In this document: positions 7,728 to 16,720 of the stretch, piece after piece
How the letters are laid out: every line of letters begins with the position of its first letter
Position numbering within the stretch: position 1 is the first letter of the stretch
From: Curtobacterium sp. MCLR17_007
GTDB taxonomy: Bacteria > Actinomycetota > Actinomycetes > Actinomycetales > Microbacteriaceae
NCBI RefSeq assembly: GCF_003234655.2
Contig: NZ_CP126271.1
Span: forward strand, 1,302,001 to 1,366,000
Reading direction: 5' to 3'
Length of the DNA: 64,000 bases
Notes under the pieces: generated by a model
The model's database searches: none
Seen by the model: only the letters and a program-made list of their open reading frames with translations
What the model was told of the DNA's origin: nothing
Position numbers and translations under genes: made by a program

Positions 7728-10397
7728 TCAGCCCGACACGATGATCTGCTCCGGCTCGGTGCGGGGCGTCGTCGGCATGGCCGCGAGCCGCTGTCGCTCC
7801 TCAGCCAGCACCTGCGCGACGAGCCTCGAGTCGGAGACGTCCACTGCCTGAGCGGATGAGGTCGCTGTCTCGCTCACCGCTGCGAAGTCCTCGAAGGTCT
7901 GCGCCTTGCGGGCCAGCATCCGCACGAGCGCCGCATCGACGCCGTCCTCCGACAGCAACCGGTGGACCTGTACCGAATGGAGCTGTCCCATCCGCCGAGA
8001 CCGAGCGATCGCCTGCCACTCCGTTGTCGGTTTGAGCTGTGGTTCGCAGATGATGACGACCGACGCCGCCTGGATGTTGAGGCCGACCCCGCCCGCCTCG
8101 ATCTGTGCCACCAGGACGGAACCCGGAGGGGCCGCCGCGAACTCGTCGACGAGGTCCTGCCGGGCCGATGCCGGGGTGCTACCGGTCAGGGGACCGAACA
8201 CGATCCCGCCCACTGCTCGCTTCGCGACGTCGAGCACCGCGCGGTAGTACGAGAAGACGAGCACCTTGCGGTCGTTGGCTCGTGCTTCCTCGACGATCTC
8301 GACGAGTGAAGCGACCTTGCTCGACTCGGCACCGCCGGTCATCGCGAGCTGTCGCATGGTGTGGAAGTCGCCGGCCTCGACGGCAGCCGCGTGCACACGC
8401 GCCTCCGCGTCGGTCAGGTCAGTCCACTCGTCGACCTCGACGAGTCCGGGGAGCTCCGTGAGGACGTCCTCTTGCCTCCGGCGCAGGTACACCGGTGCGA
8501 TCTGCTTCCGGAAGCGCAGCGGACTGTCGTCTGACTGGTCGACGACGAGGTCAGGCCGGATGTGGTCGATCAACACGCGGAACTCGTCGACGCGGTTCTC
8601 GAGTGGCGTGCCGGACATGAGGATCGCACGGTCTGCGCGACGGAGAAGTGTCCGTGCGTTCATGGTTCGCTTCGCATCGGGATTCTTGACGTAGTGCGCC
8701 TCATCGACGACCACCGAAGCGAGCCGCAGGTCATCCGGCGTTCGGGTGCGGAGCCACTCGAGGGTCTCGTAGGTGGTCACGCCGATACCGCCCTCGTCGA
8801 TCCAGTGCCGGAGGCCGAGCAAGCGCGCCGGTCCGTGCAGTCTGAACGCCCGGACGTCGGTGTGTCGTTCGGCCTCGCGAACCCAGTTCGCGACGACGGC
8901 GGCAGGGCAGATGACCAAGAAGTGTGGCGTCCGACCCGGCGTGGTGCCGACGATGTGGGCGATTGTCGCAAGGGCCTCGACTGTCTTACCGAGTCCCATT
9001 TCATCGCCGATGACGACTCGCTTCTGGACGAGCGCGAAGGCCGCGGCGAACCGTTGGTACCCGCGGAGCGAGGCGGAGAGTCGGGACGTGTCGAGGCTGA
9101 ACGCCTCCACCTGAGCGATCAGGTCGTCGCCGAGGTCTCCGCGTGCCGCTGCTCCCGACGGCTTCGTCAGACCGGCTTCGTCGAGCAGCGCGAAGAACGA
9201 CGCTGGCCGCTGCAGGAAGTCCTGCCAGGGGTCCCCGACCGGTGCGAGGGTGCTCGCGGCGATCCGCTGCCTCCTCCGCCACGCGTCCTCGGCGATGGAG
9301 ATGACCCGCTGCACGAGGTCACCCGCGTCACGCCCGCTCTGCCCGGGCAGGACGAGCGCCATCGATGCGCCGCGTGCCACCATCGTCGCGACCGGCTGGA
9401 GCGCGTCGATCAGCACCTGCTCGCGCGGCCCGACCAGCGTCTTCGCCGCCTCCCATGTCTGCAAGGCAGCCACGAGTCGGAGCGTCTGGTCGTCGCGACG
9501 CTGGACGTCGATCCGAACGACCGCGTCTTCTCGAGCGGCAGACGCGAGCGCCTGAGCGGCCCCGTTGATGCGCGCCGCCGTGACCTCGCCGACCCCGCTG
9601 AACTGGCCCGGGAACACGGGGTGTCGGAGTACCGCCCCGACGGTCGAGACCCCGGCATCGCGGAGTGCGGTCAGGCGGAGCTGATCACCGGTCGCCTCGC
9701 GCAGACGATCGATGTCCATGTCGGCAAGGGCGTCCTGGGCGGCCGCGTCGCGCTGCACCCGTCCGGCTTCGACGACGTCGGCGTGTGCTGCGCGTTCCCG
9801 GGCGACAGCGTCTGCCAGCCCGGCCACGACGGCGGGCACGTCACCGAATGCATCGAGGAAGAGCGGAGCGCCATCGCTGAGGTCGGGCGCTGCCGTGGCG
9901 AGGGGACCCCGCGAATCGGCCAGTGCCTCCAGCGGGACGACGGGACGCGCCGCGTCGCGGTCATCGACGGCACGGAGCTGACCCGTCGCGCCGGTGCGAT
10001 CGATCCACTCGAGCGTTCGGTCGAGGAACTCGTCCGCTCGCGCCGCCGTCTCGCGGCGGACGCGACCCGCGAAGATCGCGGCGAACCCGGAACCGCGGCG
10101 GACGTCGTCGAGGGCCCTCGGGACGTCTTCGGACAGCGTCCGAATCAGTGAGTCCGTCTGCGGTCCGGTCGTCGGCAGAGCAGCGGCGCGGACGAGGTCG
10201 GTCGCGAGCGTGGTGTCCGAGGGACCGAGTGGGACCACTCCCGCTCGTTCTCCATCGAGGTCGACCGTCACCCTTCGCTGTCGGAGGGTTGCAAGCGCAG
10301 AATCGGCAGCCGATCTCACAGCGGCGCGGTGCAGGAGCACGCCCTCCGCAGCCTGCCGGAGGCCGTCGATGCGCTCCCGCCCAGCCTTGTCGGTCAT
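7728..10397 (-). CDS. SNF2-family helicase with N-terminal helix-hairpin-helix region
   Basis: This 889-residue protein is a superfamily 2 translocase acting on DNA. Residues about 270-310 (DAGVSTVGAVLRH ... GVGEVTAARINGAA) look like a helix-hairpin-helix DNA-binding element. The helicase core follows: Walker A GDEMGLGKT near 466, DEAH in VVVDEAHYVKN near 566, SGTPLENRVDEF near 597. The C-terminal RecA lobe has IEAGGVGLNIQAA and ARSRRMGQ. The N-terminal 250 residues are not recognised. The ATG at 10397 lies 1 bp past the stop of the NERD-UvrD gene, so the two form a tight operon and probably one functional unit. Context is a defence island; no specific named system is assigned. Confidence 0.85.
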   Translation of the reverse strand: MTDKAGRERIDGLRQAAEGVLLHRAAVRSAADSALATLRQRRVTVDLDGERAGVVPLGPSDTTLATDLVRAAALPTTGPQTDSLIRTLSEDVPRALDDVRRGSGFAAIFAGRVRRETAARADEFLDRTLEWIDRTGATGQLRAVDDRDAARPVVPLEALADSRGPLATAAPDLSDGAPLFLDAFGDVPAVVAGLADAVARERAAHADVVEAGRVQRDAAAQDALADMDIDRLREATGDQLRLTALRDAGVSTVGAVLRHPVFPGQFSGVGEVTAARINGAAQALASAAREDAVVRIDVQRRDDQTLRLVAALQTWEAAKTLVGPREQVLIDALQPVATMVARGASMALVLPGQSGRDAGDLVQRVISIAEDAWRRRQRIAASTLAPVGDPWQDFLQRPASFFALLDEAGLTKPSGAAARGDLGDDLIAQVEAFSLDTSRLSASLRGYQRFAAAFALVQKRVVIGDEMGLGKTVEALATIAHIVGTTPGRTPHFLVICPAAVVANWVREAERHTDVRAFRLHGPARLLGLRHWIDEGGIGVTTYETLEWLRTRTPDDLRLASVVVDEAHYVKNPDAKRTMNARTLLRRADRAILMSGTPLENRVDEFRVLIDHIRPDLVVDQSDDSPLRFRKQIAPVYLRRRQEDVLTELPGLVEVDEWTDLTDAEARVHAAAVEAGDFHTMRQLAMTGGAESSKVASLVEIVEEARANDRKVLVFSYYRAVLDVAKRAVGGIVFGPLTGSTPASARQDLVDEFAAAPPGSVLVAQIEAGGVGLNIQAASVVIICEPQLKPTTEWQAIARSRRMGQLHSVQVHRLLSEDGVDAALVRMLARKAQTFEDFAAVSETATSSAQAVDVSDSRLVAQVLAEERQRLAAMPTTPRTEPEQIIVSG

Positions 10398-10398
10398 C

Positions 10399-12492
10399 TC
10401 AGTCCTTCCGATTGTTCGTACCGAGTGCTCCGACCCACAGCCCGTCACGCGCTCGGGTCATCCCGACGTACAGCTCGCGACGGTCGAGCTCGCGGCGCTC
10501 GCGGGCGGCCACGGACTCGGTGTCGGGAGCATCGGCGAGCAGCTTGGCGGGGACGTGCGGCAGCAGGACCTGCTTGAACTCCAGGCCCTTCGCCCGCTTG
10601 ATGGTCCCGACGCGGACCATGTCCGAGCTCTTGCCGGCGTAGTGCTTCAGAGACACGGACGGCACATTGGCGGCATCGAGCACCGCCTTCACCTTGTCGG
10701 CCTGCGGGTTCGTCGCCGTGAGGATGCCGACGTCGCCGCGACCGGTCCCGACCAGCCGGAGGACTTCCTCGACGCGCGCCAGCAGTGCGGCGTCGTGTTC
10801 GGTGCGGTCTGTGAAGCGGTGGATCCCCGGCGTCGGACCCGATCGGGTCACCGCCGAGACCGCGTCACCGGCACCGTCGACGCCCTCGATGTCGACGAAC
10901 TGGTCGTCCGCGACCATCTGCTTGGCGAAGTCCAGGATCTCGGCGGTGTTGCGGTGATTGACGTCGAGGACCACTCCGCGTCCGGCGAGGCTGATGCCGA
11001 CCTCGCCGAGCGTGTACCCACCCGGGTAGATCGTCTGCTGGCCGTCGCCGATGAGGGTCAGGCCGTCCGCCCGGTCGCCGACCAGCGAATGCAGCAGCGA
11101 GACCATCGCGCAGGACAGGTCCTGTGCCTCGTCGACGATGACGGCGTCGTAGCGCTCGAGTGGTTGTTGACGGACCGCGTCGCGAGCGAGCAGGACGACG
11201 TCCTCGAAGTCGCAGACGCGTCGCTCGCGCAGGTTGGATGAGTACGCCTCGTACAGGTCCCACACCGCCTGACGGATCTCGACGGGCAGCGCGTGCTTCC
11301 GTCCGACGCGTGCCAGGTCGGCGTACTGGTCGAAGTGCGTCAGCCCGCGCCCCTTGATGACGTGTGCGATCTCTTCCTCCCAGTAGCGGCGCGTGAAGCG
11401 CGACGCGCGCAGTGGACTGGAGGCTCCGATCACGTTCCACGCATCGGCGAACGCGCGCTGGGCCTCCAGGGCGTCGACGCGGAACGCGACGCCGCGTTCC
11501 TTCAAGAGGCGACTCGCGAAGGCGTGGACGTTGACGAAGTCGACGCGGCCCACCATGTCGGGTGCGAGGCGCTCGAGCAGCGACTCGAGCACCGCCGGGA
11601 GGGTGCGGATGTAAGTGGTGAAGAGGACGCGGCCGCCGGTCGCGCGTGCGAGGTACGCGGCGCGGTGCAGACCGACGACGGTCTTGCCGGTGCCGGCGGC
11701 GCCTCGGATGCGTGCCGGTCCGTTGAAGTTGCGGCGGATCAGCTTCGCCTGGCTCGGGTCGAGGAAGGCCATCCACTCTTCGATCGGCGCGTCGAGGACG
11801 CCGTCGAGCAGAAGGTCCTGGAGCTCCTCGGTCTCGATGAGCGGATCGGGCTCGCGGGGGAGGACCGTTGCCGGGACGACGACCTGCACCGGTACTTGCT
11901 GGTCCTCGTCGATGACGGGGAAGTGGGCGAGCACGGCGGCGAGGAGTTCGTCGACACGTACCGGCGACAGGCGCCGGCCCCGCTTGGTGATGTGCGCGAT
12001 GAGGTCGTGGACGCCCACGACGTCGACCGACGCGACCTCGGCGTGCACCTTCCTCTGACCGGCGAGGGCGACGACCGCGTGGACCTCGCCCGGAGGGAGG
12101 CCGATCTCCGCCAGAGCAGCCTCGGTCTTCCACGCCAGGTCAGCGAGGTTGGCGATGTCGTCCGTCACGTCCTCCTGGCCGCGGGTGATGCGGCCCTCGT
12201 GGACGGCGACGTCACGCCAGGCCTTCGTGTCGACGATGAAGACGCCTGCGCTGCCGACGACGACCATGTCGACCTGGGCTGTCTTGCTGCCGGGCCAGCG
12301 GCGGTCGGCGAGGAGGTGGTAGCCGATTCCGGCCAGGGGAGCGAGGATCTTGGCGGTCTCGCTCTCGGTGCGGTGAGCGAGCTCGAAGCGGCCGGCACGG
12401 GCTTCGGCTTCGTCGGCCTGTCGTCGGAGTTCGTGGGCTCGGCCGCGTTGGCGGCGGGCTTCGACGCGTGCTGAGTCGCCGGCGATGGTCAT
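10399..12492 (-). CDS. NERD-domain UvrD-like helicase
   Basis: This 697-residue protein joins an N-terminal NERD (nuclease-related) domain to a superfamily 1 UvrD/PcrA-type helicase. NERD spans about residues 35-150, with the conserved VDMVVVGSAGVFIVDTKAW containing the Asp and Lys of a PD-(D/E)XK-like site. The helicase shows GAAGTGKTVVGLHRA near 264, VDEAQDL near 454, VNHRNTAEI, and KRAKGLEFKQVLLPH near 634, with a C-terminal YVGMTRARD. It is followed after 1 bp by the SNF2 gene. Known roles of such fusions include DNA repair and phage restriction; here the surroundings favour defence. Confidence 0.88.
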   Translation of the reverse strand: MTIAGDSARVEARRQRGRAHELRRQADEAEARAGRFELAHRTESETAKILAPLAGIGYHLLADRRWPGSKTAQVDMVVVGSAGVFIVDTKAWRDVAVHEGRITRGQEDVTDDIANLADLAWKTEAALAEIGLPPGEVHAVVALAGQRKVHAEVASVDVVGVHDLIAHITKRGRRLSPVRVDELLAAVLAHFPVIDEDQQVPVQVVVPATVLPREPDPLIETEELQDLLLDGVLDAPIEEWMAFLDPSQAKLIRRNFNGPARIRGAAGTGKTVVGLHRAAYLARATGGRVLFTTYIRTLPAVLESLLERLAPDMVGRVDFVNVHAFASRLLKERGVAFRVDALEAQRAFADAWNVIGASSPLRASRFTRRYWEEEIAHVIKGRGLTHFDQYADLARVGRKHALPVEIRQAVWDLYEAYSSNLRERRVCDFEDVVLLARDAVRQQPLERYDAVIVDEAQDLSCAMVSLLHSLVGDRADGLTLIGDGQQTIYPGGYTLGEVGISLAGRGVVLDVNHRNTAEILDFAKQMVADDQFVDIEGVDGAGDAVSAVTRSGPTPGIHRFTDRTEHDAALLARVEEVLRLVGTGRGDVGILTATNPQADKVKAVLDAANVPSVSLKHYAGKSSDMVRVGTIKRAKGLEFKQVLLPHVPAKLLADAPDTESVAARERRELDRRELYVGMTRARDGLWVGALGTNNRKD

Positions 12493-12592
12493 CGTGTGGG
12501 GTCCCCCTCGGCCGGGCGCCTCCCTCGGGTGTCCGGTCGTGAACCATCCTCCTGGTTGCGCCGGGCTTGGTGCGATCACCCGTTCTGGGGTC

Positions 12593-13216
12593 CTAGGGTC
12601 CGAATGTCCGACTCTCAACGAAGTCTCGCACCCGATCGGGATCGATGGGCGCTCGACTCCGGAGGAGGTCGTCGACCAGCACCCCGTCGACGCGGTCGTA
12701 GATCGAAATTCGCGATAGTCGAACGACACCGTCAACGGCTGCCCTGTCCTTCAGGGCGTCGTACAACGCACGTTGTTTCCAACGGGGTGCGCCGTTGCCA
12801 TCGAATACCCAGTGCGGTTGAGCTGGGCCGAACATCCGTTCCGCCGAGGGGTTGGTCCAACGCCGCCCACCCGTGCCAGATCGAACCTCTTGCGTTGTAG
12901 CGAAGTCGATGTAGGCGGCCGTCCAAGGCAACGTGATGGCGCCGGGCGCCTTGAGAGTGGCCGCTCGATAGCGGTTGAAGTGCATGTCCTCATCCAGTTC
13001 AACGACCACGTCCGCATAGGCGAAGTCCCAAGATCCAGGACGGAGTTCTGGGTGCTCGAGGAGGCCGCCGAGTCTGCGGTAGAGGTCGAGGACGGCGGCT
13101 TGCGAACTTTCGGGAAGGTCGATAGTCCTCAGCCGACGAGGGACCGGGGCAGGTTGCAGCCCCGCAGCCCGCAGCGCTCGATCGAGTAACGCGGCACGGG
13201 CACCGGTCTTCGTCAT
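12593..13216 (-). CDS. Hypothetical protein with possible nuclease-like motif, 207 aa
   Basis: The family is not firmly recognised (it resembles uncharacterised actinobacterial DUF proteins). Mid-protein, VVVELDEDMHFNRYR is followed later by PRWKQRALYDALKD and VVRLSRISIYD. This order of an acidic-His strand, an Arg/Asp helix and a final hydrophobic strand resembles Vsr/DUF559 endonucleases, but the match is by eye only. The ATG at 13216 has only a weak GAGAAAG upstream. It lies 61 bp after the EcsC-TerB gene and 100 bp before the NERD-UvrD gene, all on one strand. GC is visibly lower than in the flanking chromosome. Confidence 0.6.
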   Translation of the reverse strand: MTKTGARAALLDRALRAAGLQPAPVPRRLRTIDLPESSQAAVLDLYRRLGGLLEHPELRPGSWDFAYADVVVELDEDMHFNRYRAATLKAPGAITLPWTAAYIDFATTQEVRSGTGGRRWTNPSAERMFGPAQPHWVFDGNGAPRWKQRALYDALKDRAAVDGVVRLSRISIYDRVDGVLVDDLLRSRAPIDPDRVRDFVESRTFGP

Positions 13217-13277
13217 CGGCTGGCTTTCTCGATTGCGACCGTCGTCGGGGGACGCCGAGCCGACATGGCCGCGGTTC

Positions 13278-14396
13278 TCACCTCTTGCCGAATCGCTGAC
13301 GCAGTTCTTCGAGCACTCGCCGCTCGCGCGCATTGAAGTCGCCGTCGACACTGGCAACCGCTTCTGCCGCGGCGATCAGGTCGCTCATGTCGCCTGCCTC
13401 AGCATCGAGCCGGTCCCAGACATCCTGCTGAGTGAGTTCGATGACTTCCGCCAGCTCGGAATCGACGACGTCGTGGTCGGTCCGTACGGTGCGCACGACG
13501 TGTCGCATCAGCTGTGTCTCGTCGTCCGAACTCTTGCCGTCGGCATTGATCATCAGCCATGTGACCCACAGGAGCAGCTGCGGATGCTTCGTACTCTTGC
13601 TCAGCGATGAAGCCATTTGGAGGATGCGCGCATCGTTCCGGAACACGGCTCTTGCGTGTCGACCAGCAACGAGCGTTGTGTATCGGTTCAAGAGGACTGC
13701 GAGCGGAACCCCGACCAGGGGTATGCCGATCTTGATGATGTTGCGCTGAAGGAGGAACTTCCCGACGAAGGGCAGACCCTTCACTGCCTTCAACGCCGGT
13801 CCTTTGATGAATGCCCTCACCAGCGGTCGCACTGCCGCTGGGACCACTTTGAGTGCTCCGTCTTTAGCGAGCTCGCCGCCCTTGATGGTGAACGCGACTC
13901 GGATGAGCTTCCAGAGATCATCTGGGTCGTTGATGTCGATGGGAACGCGGTAGAGAACCGAGATGTCGTACGCAAGTCGGAGCTGCAGCTGCGTGAGGAA
14001 GGCCACGTCAACGAGCACCGTCGCAACTGCGGCCGGCACTGTCAGCGGCGAAGCACCGCCCACGGTTCCGATCGTCGTCGCGACCGCGCCTGTGTACGCG
14101 CCGGCCGACAACCCGCCCTCCAACGCCGCGTAGTTCGCGGCCATCTTGATGCGCTGCTCCACGATCGCGTCGACTGGCACACCCTCGTAGCGCTCCTGGA
14201 AGTACGCGGCATTGACCTTCGTCGTGTACGAGGTCAGAGCATGCGCGATGAGCTTCGTGAACCACCCGCCGGTCTTGACGTCATCGCCCGTCAGCCCACG
14301 GACGAAGGACCGGAGGTCCTCCTGCTCGCTCTCGACTACGGCCTTCGTGGCGGCGTCGTCATCGACGGCGTCGGTACGGGTCGTTGCATCGGCCAA
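13278..14396 (-). CDS. EcsC-family / TerB-like fusion protein
   Basis: This 372-residue protein has two parts. Residues about 45-250 match the EcsC family pattern (helical, with glycine-rich hydrophobic stretches such as ALEGGLSAGAYTGAVATTIG). This part probably associates with membrane. Residues about 265-372 resemble a TerB tellurite-resistance-like helical domain, with the paired acidic loops NADGKSSDDE and SVDGDFNARE that bind metal in that family. The TTG start at 14396 is supported by an upstream GAGAGGAG at good spacing. It is divergent from mcrB. Function unknown; TerB-type domains often occur with stress and phage-defence genes. Confidence 0.75.
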   Translation of the reverse strand: MADATTRTDAVDDDAATKAVVESEQEDLRSFVRGLTGDDVKTGGWFTKLIAHALTSYTTKVNAAYFQERYEGVPVDAIVEQRIKMAANYAALEGGLSAGAYTGAVATTIGTVGGASPLTVPAAVATVLVDVAFLTQLQLRLAYDISVLYRVPIDINDPDDLWKLIRVAFTIKGGELAKDGALKVVPAAVRPLVRAFIKGPALKAVKGLPFVGKFLLQRNIIKIGIPLVGVPLAVLLNRYTTLVAGRHARAVFRNDARILQMASSLSKSTKHPQLLLWVTWLMINADGKSSDDETQLMRHVVRTVRTDHDVVDSELAEVIELTQQDVWDRLDAEAGDMSDLIAAAEAVASVDGDFNARERRVLEELRQRFGKR

Positions 14397-14521
14397 GGCG
14401 TGCTCCTCTCGCAGGGTGCGGATCGTTCATCTCGCGAACTCGCAGCGGGTCAGCGAGCTCCTGTTGGCCGAAGCGTATGTGTACCCTGAGCTTTCCGCAG
14501 CTTGAACACGCGCTCATGCGC

Positions 14522-14550
14522 GACCACGCAGCACTCCTGCGCTCGTGGTC
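14522..14550. other. Hairpin in the EcsC-TerB / mcrB divergent promoter region
   Basis: GACCACG (14522-14528) pairs with CGTGGTC (14544-14550) and an inner CAG/CTG adds to the stem. It lies in the 224-bp gap between the two divergent start codons, so it is more likely an operator or leader structure than a terminator. The rest of the gap shows only an AT-rich CATATGTAGAG near 14577 that could be a -10 element for mcrB. Confidence 0.3.
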
Positions 14551-14620
14551 TCCCGCTGCGATCCAGCCGCTCGCCCCATATGTAGAGATGAGCGCAGATC
14601 GACGATGAGGTGGACCGGCC

Positions 14621-16720
14621 GTGACCCGTACCGAGAACCGACTTGAGCGTCTACGAGCAGCGCTGCAGTACTTGGCGGAGCGCGGATCAGGTCGACGGGT
14701 CGAAGTGTGGGAGCACGTCGAGTCCCTGGTCCCGCTCGGTGACGAGGAGCGCGAGCTCAACACTGACGGGCAGCCTGCGGGACAATCGGACTTCCTCTGG
14801 GGTACGACCGCGTTGGTCCACGCGGGCTTCATGGAGAAGCCGCGTCGGGGGGAGTGGACGGTGACGGAGGCTGGGCGAGCGGTAGTTCGACCCGAGGTGA
14901 CGCTGGATGAGTTCTCTCGTGAGCTCTCGGAGCGTCGACGTTCGTTCCAGCGGGCGCAACGCGACGACCTCGACCTCCGGTTGCGATCCGAGATCGTCCC
15001 GCCCGACAACCGTGCCGCGGTCATCCGCGCGACCGAACAGCTCTTCGTCGAACGTGGTCTCCGTGACCTGGACTCCGTGTTCGCGCCCGGACGGGCGGTC
15101 TGGCGAGCGGAAGTGGCGGCGGAGCTCCGATCCGTGTTCCTGGGTCAGCCGGAGATCGCGGGCGACGACTTCTTGTCAAAGTTGACCAACCAATTCGCGC
15201 ATGCGAGTGACGATGCTCGGCTGTTGATGGCGGAGGTCATCTGCTGGCAGATCCTTCCGCTCCAGACGCCAGGCGAGCGGAGGAAGCGTGAGCGTGTCAC
15301 CGCTCTGCTCGGATTGATGGAGCACCCGGTGACGATCCCGGCCGAGATCGACGGCGCTTTCCGTTCCTGGTCCTTCAACCCCGGAACCGGGATGTCGGTG
15401 CAGCTCTACCGAGCGCTGTCGATCGTCGTCGAAGCGGTCGTGCAATGGATTGGCCTGCCCGCTGAGCAACGCGATCGGGCGCTCGATGAGCCGTGGGCGT
15501 GGCGTGACTTCGTGCGAGGTCTTCCAGGCGCTTCCTTCCCGACGCAGCGGAATGAACTGCTCTACCTCGTTCACCCAGGCGTGTTCGGCGAAGTCGTTTC
15601 CGGAGAAAACCGCGTCGCGATCCGTGAAGCCTTCGTCGGCGAAATCGAAGGGCAGATGGAGGAAGACCCCGACGCCGCCTTCCAACAGATCACCATCGCG
15701 CTGCAGCAGAAGGTGAAGGGCCCGGCGCTGTTCTACGTCGAGCCCCTCGCCTCCCGGTGGCAGAAGCGGGACCAACTCGGCCCGACAATCCCGGATCCGC
15801 CAGTCGAGCCACCCGAGCCAAATCGATCGGTTTTCCCGCGCGCGGACCTCGAGCTCGCCGACGGACTTCACATGACACTCCCGTGGTTGCAGGCGTCCCT
15901 CGACCTCATCGAGCGCCGCAAGCAGGTGATCCTCTACGGTCCTCCCGGCACCGGCAAGACGTTCCTCGCGCAGGCCCTCTCGAAGCACGTGACGGACGGA
16001 ACCGACGGCGAGACCACCATCGTCCAGTTCCACCCGACCTACTCGTACGAGGACTTCTTCGAGGGCTTCCGCCCCGTCGCCAACGACGACAGCGGCAACC
16101 TCGCCTTCACCCTGCGGAAGGGTCCGCTCCGCCGCCTCGCTGACGCCGCTGCAGCCAACCCCGAGGCGAACTACTTCCTGGTCATCGATGAGATCAACCG
16201 CGGCAACATCGCGAAGGTCTTCGGCGAGCTGTACTTCCTGTTGGAGTACCGCGACAGCGAGATCTCCCTGCTCTACAGCGACGAGCCGTTCACCCTGCCG
16301 AGCAACATCTTCGTCATCGGCACGATGAACACCGCCGACCGCTCGATCGCGATGCTGGACGCCGCGATGCGGCGCCGGTTCGCGTTCATCGAGCTGCACC
16401 CGGAACGCGAGCCCGTGCAGAACGTGCTGTCACGCTGGGCGGCGACCAAAGGCCTCCAGGACGACCGCGCTGACCTGCTGACGCGACTCAACGCGCAGAT
16501 CCAGGACCACGACGCCAAGGTCGGTCCCTCGTTCCTGATGCGCGACCTGGGTGTGACGGGTCTGCGGGACGTGTGGCGGTACGAGATCCTGCCGCTCCTG
16601 GCGGAGCACCACTACGGCGAAGGCGTCGACCTGGAGGCTCGATACGGCTTGACGGCGCTGCGGCGCCAAGCGACGTCCTCCGTTGCTGACGGGACCGAAG
16701 GTGCTTCCGTCGACGATTGA
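14621..16720 (+). CDS. mcrB: McrB-like AAA+ GTPase with N-terminal Mrr-type winged helix
   Basis: This 699-residue motor subunit of an McrBC-type modification-dependent restriction system is expected to hydrolyse GTP and drive cleavage by McrC. The AAA+ module occupies about residues 425-680: Walker A GPPGTGKT near 441, FHPTYSYEDFFEGFRP, Walker B IDEINRGNIAKVFGE, and the McrB signature MNTADRSIAMLDAAMRRRF near 568. Residues about 8-85 look like an Mrr N-terminal winged helix (TTALVHAGFMEKPRRGEW, VTEAGRAV). The specificity region between is not recognised. The GTG start at 14621 has GATGAGG upstream. mcrC overlaps its 3' end. Confidence 0.88.
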   Translation: MTRTENRLERLRAALQYLAERGSGRRVEVWEHVESLVPLGDEERELNTDGQPAGQSDFLWGTTALVHAGFMEKPRRGEWTVTEAGRAVVRPEVTLDEFSRELSERRRSFQRAQRDDLDLRLRSEIVPPDNRAAVIRATEQLFVERGLRDLDSVFAPGRAVWRAEVAAELRSVFLGQPEIAGDDFLSKLTNQFAHASDDARLLMAEVICWQILPLQTPGERRKRERVTALLGLMEHPVTIPAEIDGAFRSWSFNPGTGMSVQLYRALSIVVEAVVQWIGLPAEQRDRALDEPWAWRDFVRGLPGASFPTQRNELLYLVHPGVFGEVVSGENRVAIREAFVGEIEGQMEEDPDAAFQQITIALQQKVKGPALFYVEPLASRWQKRDQLGPTIPDPPVEPPEPNRSVFPRADLELADGLHMTLPWLQASLDLIERRKQVILYGPPGTGKTFLAQALSKHVTDGTDGETTIVQFHPTYSYEDFFEGFRPVANDDSGNLAFTLRKGPLRRLADAAAANPEANYFLVIDEINRGNIAKVFGELYFLLEYRDSEISLLYSDEPFTLPSNIFVIGTMNTADRSIAMLDAAMRRRFAFIELHPEREPVQNVLSRWAATKGLQDDRADLLTRLNAQIQDHDAKVGPSFLMRDLGVTGLRDVWRYEILPLLAEHHYGEGVDLEARYGLTALRRQATSSVADGTEGASVDD

